This document shows, one piece after another, positions 60,095-64,000 of a DNA stretch of 64,000 nt; the first letter of the stretch is position 1; every line of letters starts with the position of its first letter. The notes beneath the pieces are model-generated. The model did no database searches. It was not told the DNA's origin and was given only the letters and a program-made list of their open reading frames with translations. Made by a program: the position numbers and the translations under genes. Source of the DNA: Cryptomeria japonica (Eukaryota; Streptophyta; Pinopsida; Cupressales; Cupressaceae); NCBI RefSeq assembly GCF_030272615.1, contig NC_081410.1, positions 505,838,442-505,902,441 of the forward strand. Reading direction: 5' to 3'.

Positions 60095-60240
60095 TGGGTT
60101 CCATCAAATAGTAATTTGCAATTCTCCATCCTTTTGAGAAACTCATCTACGTCTACATGACCAATTCTTGTATCTTTGATATGTTCAATGTTGGAGGGTA
60201 CTGAAGACTGTGGAAAGCTAGGATGAGGATCTTACTTTTT
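60095..60240 (-). pseudogene. Element E ORF, N-terminal-side fragment
   Basis: The minus strand reads DPHPSFPQSSVPSNIEHIKD, then VDVDEFLKRMENCKLLFDG, up to the AATAG duplication of element G. It is the part of the unknown ORF just before the piece at 53,170. No clear start codon or upstream gag-like part was found to the right. Confidence 0.45.
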
Positions 60241-60464
60241 AAACTTCATTTGACTTGGAGAAGGTGAAGTCATTTGATAGCTATGACTACAACTTATTTG
60301 AGAAAAACCTCCAAATTAGTCCAGACATCTTCATGAAAAACACCTTCAAAAATGTTGAAAAGATCTTGTCTCCAATAGTCCTCCACAAAAAAAACTTCTT
60401 CTTCATACTTAAAAAATTTCTAAGTAATCAATTGTACCATATATTTGGAAAAATTACAAATGTT

Positions 60465-61258
60465 GGTGCCAATCAGGTCTATGGGCATGATTTACACTTA
60501 GGATAGAACATAAGATTTGGTGAAAATCGGGTCTATAGACCCGATTGGCACCTAATAAGAGTAGACCAACTTTAAGTGTAAAACTTGTGTAAGTCGGGTC
60601 CATGGGCCTGACATGCACCACAAAAGGATTGCAAATAATAATGGTGCAAGTCAGGTCCACTAAGGCAAAAGCAAAAAGGAAGTGGCATTCAAGTTCATAG
60701 GCCCAAATGACACCAAGAAAATATATTATACTACAACAAGGTTTTTATGGTGTTGTTTGGGTTCGTAGGCTTGAACAACACCAATCTTAGTGAAGTTTGG
60801 GTCTATGAACCCGAACAACACAATAGGTATTTGATATTAAGTTTCAAAAGCCACAAATGTCACTCGAACCCTTGGATTTGGATGACATCATGGTCGTGGT
60901 GCCATATATAAGTTAAAATGCAAGCCCTAAACATAAAAGAAAAGAAACAAAGAGGAAAAGTAGACATGTTATAATTAAAGCAAGGGCAACTTCCTTGAGA
61001 AGCTTTCAAATACAAACTAGAGGTAGGAATTCACAAAGAAAGATGGACACAATGACAAAAAACAACAGATTAAACATTAAGAGTTTGTTTTTAATACAAA
61101 TACCACTTCATTAAATTGAATATTGTGGGTAATAAATGATGTAAATCAAGTCTGTAGACCCAATCTGCATCCTTAGGTGTATTTTGGGTCTATGGGCCCA
61201 ATTTGCACCAAAGCTGGAAAGGCAAGTGAAGAGTCGAGTTTAGAACCCGACCTTACAC
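60465..61258. repeat. Array of about ten 32-34 bp imperfect palindromes
   Basis: Dyads at 60,465-60,498, 60,519-60,552, 60,586-60,619, 60,682-60,713, 60,749-60,782, 60,790-60,821, 60,857-60,888, 61,138-61,171, 61,176-61,209 and 61,226-61,258, plus a half site at 60,643. Most have outer arms GTG/CAC and a core GGGTCTATnGnCCC. The copy at 60,519 is a perfect dyad over its inner 22 bp (two halves AATCGGGTCTA) with GGTG/CACC outside. Arm sequences differ between copies yet stay self-complementary. No reading frame explains it. Confidence 0.9.
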
Positions 61259-62690
61259 CTAGGGAAAAATAAAAAATAAGTTAAAAGAAATTAAAAAAAA
61301 ACGAAAAAATGACTTAAAGACCAAAGACTAATAAGGATATTTTGGAATAAAATCACCCCTATTAATATACTTAGAGTGTATAAGCTACAATTGGCCAAAA
61401 ATTGTGAGGGTTATCATATTCTTTCAGATTCGTTGGTCAAATCTGAAAGCATGATAATATTTGGTTATGACTGCAAAATCATTTTGAATTGTCCTTTGAA
61501 ATGATTAAGAGTGATAGAATCCCAGAACTCCAAGTGCCTTCATCTTCTCCATTGGGCAACAAATTCAGGTGACAAAAAGACTCAAAACCAAAAGACTTAA
61601 AATAAACAACTATTTACAAGATGTTACTGTATGTAGAAAATTGTGAATGTAAAACTAAAGAGATTGAAAAGATGAACTAGAAATCAAACAAACACATATT
61701 TCAACTACACTCTGGATTAGGACATTTAGAAGGAAGAAAACTAAATAAAAAAAATAAAATTAATTAAAGTGCAAACTCTAGATTTGTCCTTCGATTTGAT
61801 AGTCCCCTGATTTGATGTGTTCTTGCTATATGATAGATACTCAATTATACTCCATGATAGTGAATGAAAAATAGATTAAGCTAAAATGGGACGTAAGATG
61901 AATGTGAGGTGTTTAATGGATATGCAAAATAGTGAGTGAACAATTATGCATTATGAGGGTATAAAAATGAAAGTAGATGATTTGGGAGGGAAAATAAGGG
62001 GATTAAATAGGCTTGAATGAGAGATGGAGAAGCATGAGAAGGAGACACGTGTCCCTGAGAAGGGCATGTGTCATGGAGGCAAATGGCATGTGCCATTGGA
62101 AGGAATGACATGTGTCCTCAAGGACACATGCCTATTTGGGAATTAGACACACAAATAAGAAGGTTTCATTCCAAAACTGGGGATATTTCCATGTTTTAAT
62201 AGGAAATTTGGGATATTTTCCCATTTTTTAGGAAATTCCCCCCAAATTCAAAGACATTTCCCAAATTTTAGGAAATTTGGGATATTTTGGAAATGTGCAC
62301 ACATATCGTGAGGGCTAAGGGATAAGGTTGACCAAAATTCTTGGTTAACTAGGCAATTTGGGTTAGAGGAAAGGTTAGATGGGGGTTAAAGTTAGGAGAC
62401 ATGTGGAGAAAAATAGAATTAATTAATTAAATTAATTAATTCTATGAGAGGATTTTGGAAGAAAAGGTCAACATGAATTAAATAATCAAATTGCATATTT
62501 GATACATTTAATAGAAGAAAGGGACAAATCTAATTAATTAATTATGGGGGGACTATAGTATAATTAACAAAATTAATTAGCTAGATGGAAGGAACACTAA
62601 TTAATTAAATAATGTGTAACTACTTAATTAAATGTGCTTGGGATAACTAAATTCAATTAATTAAATTAATCAGTTTTGAGATTGGAGGAT
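61259..62690. other. AT-rich stretch without recognised genes
   Basis: Contains small dyads around ACATGTGTC/GACACATG (62,040-62,130), repeated GGAAATTTGGGATATTTT (62,200-62,300) and ATTAATTAATT tracts (62,410-62,670). These resemble plant gypsy LTR interiors, but I could not find ends or duplications. Confidence 0.5.
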
Positions 62691-63279
62691 GGGCGTTTGC
62701 AGCGTTGAAAGGAAACACGGGCACGGGCAAACCCTTATCATCTGAATCGATGTTGGCTGGTGTGAGTCACTCGGGGGCTTTTAATCACTGGAGGAGGGAG
62801 TTGTGTTGTGTGGGGGGCAGCCTTGTTTTGTCGGGCCCTTTGTGGATTGTGTTTAGGCTTTGACTAAGGTGTGTTGGCAACGTCATGTTAGGGTGTTGCC
62901 AACTTCTACATTATGGATTTCTGGTGTGTGTGGGAAGATCGAGGATGTTTCAGTTTCTATTTGTATTGAGGGAGCCAATTGTGGTGCTTTCTTGTAAGAG
63001 TTTGTGTTAGGGTTTCATCTTTGGCACAATATTTAGAGATCTATGGGTGGTCGGGGGTTTTTCTTTTTTCATTCTTATTTTCCTTATTTTGGCCTTGCAT
63101 GGCTATGCATGGAGGCTCATCAAGAGGGATGGGGATTAAATTCGAGGATGTCTTAATCAGAGGTGCTTCTTTGTCAACCATGCACAATAACCCCATTTTT
63201 CAGTGGGAATAATTCTAGGGAGGGTGAATAACTAGTTCAAAATAAAAATTTCAAGCATGCAAAGATTAATGGGTTCTTT

Positions 63280-63980
63280 GCAAGAAGCGAGATTAGGTTG
63301 GTTTTGGTGATTCAACCTGATTCTATGGTAAAAAATATAAATTACTTGTCAAACCATGATTTGATCTACAATTTTATGGGGCTTCCGGTTTCCATGCCCT
63401 TTTTGGAGTCATGGGCTCGACGAACATGAGCCCTAGAAGGAGAGATGGAAGTGTATTGGTTGCAAACAATTACTTTTTGGTAATTTTCTCTTGCATGTCT
63501 GACAGAAATAAGGTGTTTGAAGGGGGACCTTATTTTTACAATCAAGTGTGTTTGTTTATTAAGCCATGGTATCCTAGCTTTAATCCCTCTGATGAGTTGT
63601 TGTTCAAGGTCCCAGTTTGGGTGAGGCTTTTGAGATTTCCTCTAGAGTTCCGGCAAGAAGATATTTTCAACTTGGTGACAACACAAATTGGCAAGACAGT
63701 TGACCCTTCACATCAAACCATGGATAAGAAGGTAATTACTTATGCCTGTGTTTGCACTGAAATTGATTTAAATATACCTTTACCAGATTCCATGGAGATT
63801 CGGTTGGGTTCAAGTTCTTGGGTCCAACAACTTGATTATGAAACCTTATCATTTAGATGTTGTATTTGTCAAGAATATGAGCATTTGCAGAAGGTTTGTC
63901 CTAAGTTCAAGCCAATGGGAACTTCTAATTCTGGGCAGACTCACCCTCCTTCTAAAAGGGTAGAGGTAAAGCTCTTTTGA
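63280..63980 (+). pseudogene. LINE (plant L1-type) ORF1-like fragment: DUF4283 plus CCHC
   Basis: An upstream frame reads FARSEIRLVLVIQPDSMVKN to MPFLESWARR (63,277-63,416). A frameshift at about 63,415 moves to the frame open from 63,411 to 63,977. That part has the DUF4283 pattern: NNYFLVIFSCMSDRNKVFEG, PWYPSFNPSDEL, VPVWVRLLRFPLEF. It is followed by a zinc knuckle CCICQEYEHLQKVC (about 63,858-63,899). This combination is typical of ORF1 of plant L1 LINEs, an RNA-binding protein, though related host-gene-like and gag-like proteins share it. The endonuclease/RT ORF would lie beyond the window. The more GC-rich 62,690-63,280 may be its 5' region. Confidence 0.75.
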
Positions 63981-64000
63981 TGGAGAACAATGAGGGATTT

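Noticed and set aside
60255-60506. An 83-residue plus-strand ORF
   Set aside because: It shows no family pattern, runs into the palindrome array, and the opposite strand is coding just to its left. Likely chance.
62979-63212. A 77-residue hydrophobic ORF before the LINE fragment
   Set aside because: No conserved pattern; it probably lies in the LINE 5' region. A start of ORF1 within it is possible, but several stops follow.

Overview
The window is plant nuclear DNA: AT-rich, without one intact host gene, and almost wholly built of decayed, nested retrotransposons. Every coding stretch is a retroelement remnant with stops and frameshifts. The many Ty1/copia LTRs ending in GATTCACCCCCC..CTCAG..CCAACA, followed by a Met-tRNA primer site (TGGTATCAGAGC) and preceded by repeated AAAGGGGGAGA polypurine tracts, resemble the plant Sirevirus branch. 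LTRs of 4-5 kb and deep nesting suggest a large genome, perhaps a gymnosperm; the species cannot be named from the sequence.

Layout (names used below). Element A (1 to about 14,450, minus strand) is an old pol-less element. It hosts a 373-bp TRIM (241-613), element B (2,315-9,689, plus, pol-less, TSD CTTCA) and solo LTR S1 (10,055-11,280, TSD GATCC). After a geneless AT-rich stretch comes S2 (16,601-21,583, TSD CTTAG), a 5-kb LTR-like unit. Element C (about 21,680-40,844, plus) is a degenerate autonomous copia element. It is split by solo LTR S3 (23,798-26,564, TSD CTAGG), a small hairpin-bearing insertion (about 26,850-27,120) and element D. Element D (27,300-38,580, plus, TSD AAATA) is a full copia element with gag, protease, integrase, RT and RNase H, itself split by solo LTR S4 (30,189-34,262).

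From 40,845 a minus-strand element E begins, with a 190-bp 3' LTR and an unrecognised ORF seen in pieces at 41,900-42,517, 51,233-53,170 and 60,095-60,240. It is interrupted by element F (about 42,480-51,232, plus, a tandem LTR-internal-LTR-internal array without pol), a tRNA-derived SINE (51,983-52,222) and element G (53,276-60,089, minus, pol-less, TSD AATAG). To the right lie an array of about ten 32-34 bp imperfect palindromes (60,465-61,258), AT-rich DNA, and a LINE ORF1-like pseudogene (63,280-63,980) running to the window edge.

The most unusual content is the A/B/G class. Three independent insertions share one architecture: LTR, coiled coil plus CCHC knuckles without a recognisable capsid domain, then a collinear unknown ORF of roughly 1,050 residues (ORF2), a purine-tract cluster and an LTR, with no protease, integrase or RT. 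They would need pol in trans from relatives such as C or D. The palindrome array is the second unexplained structure.
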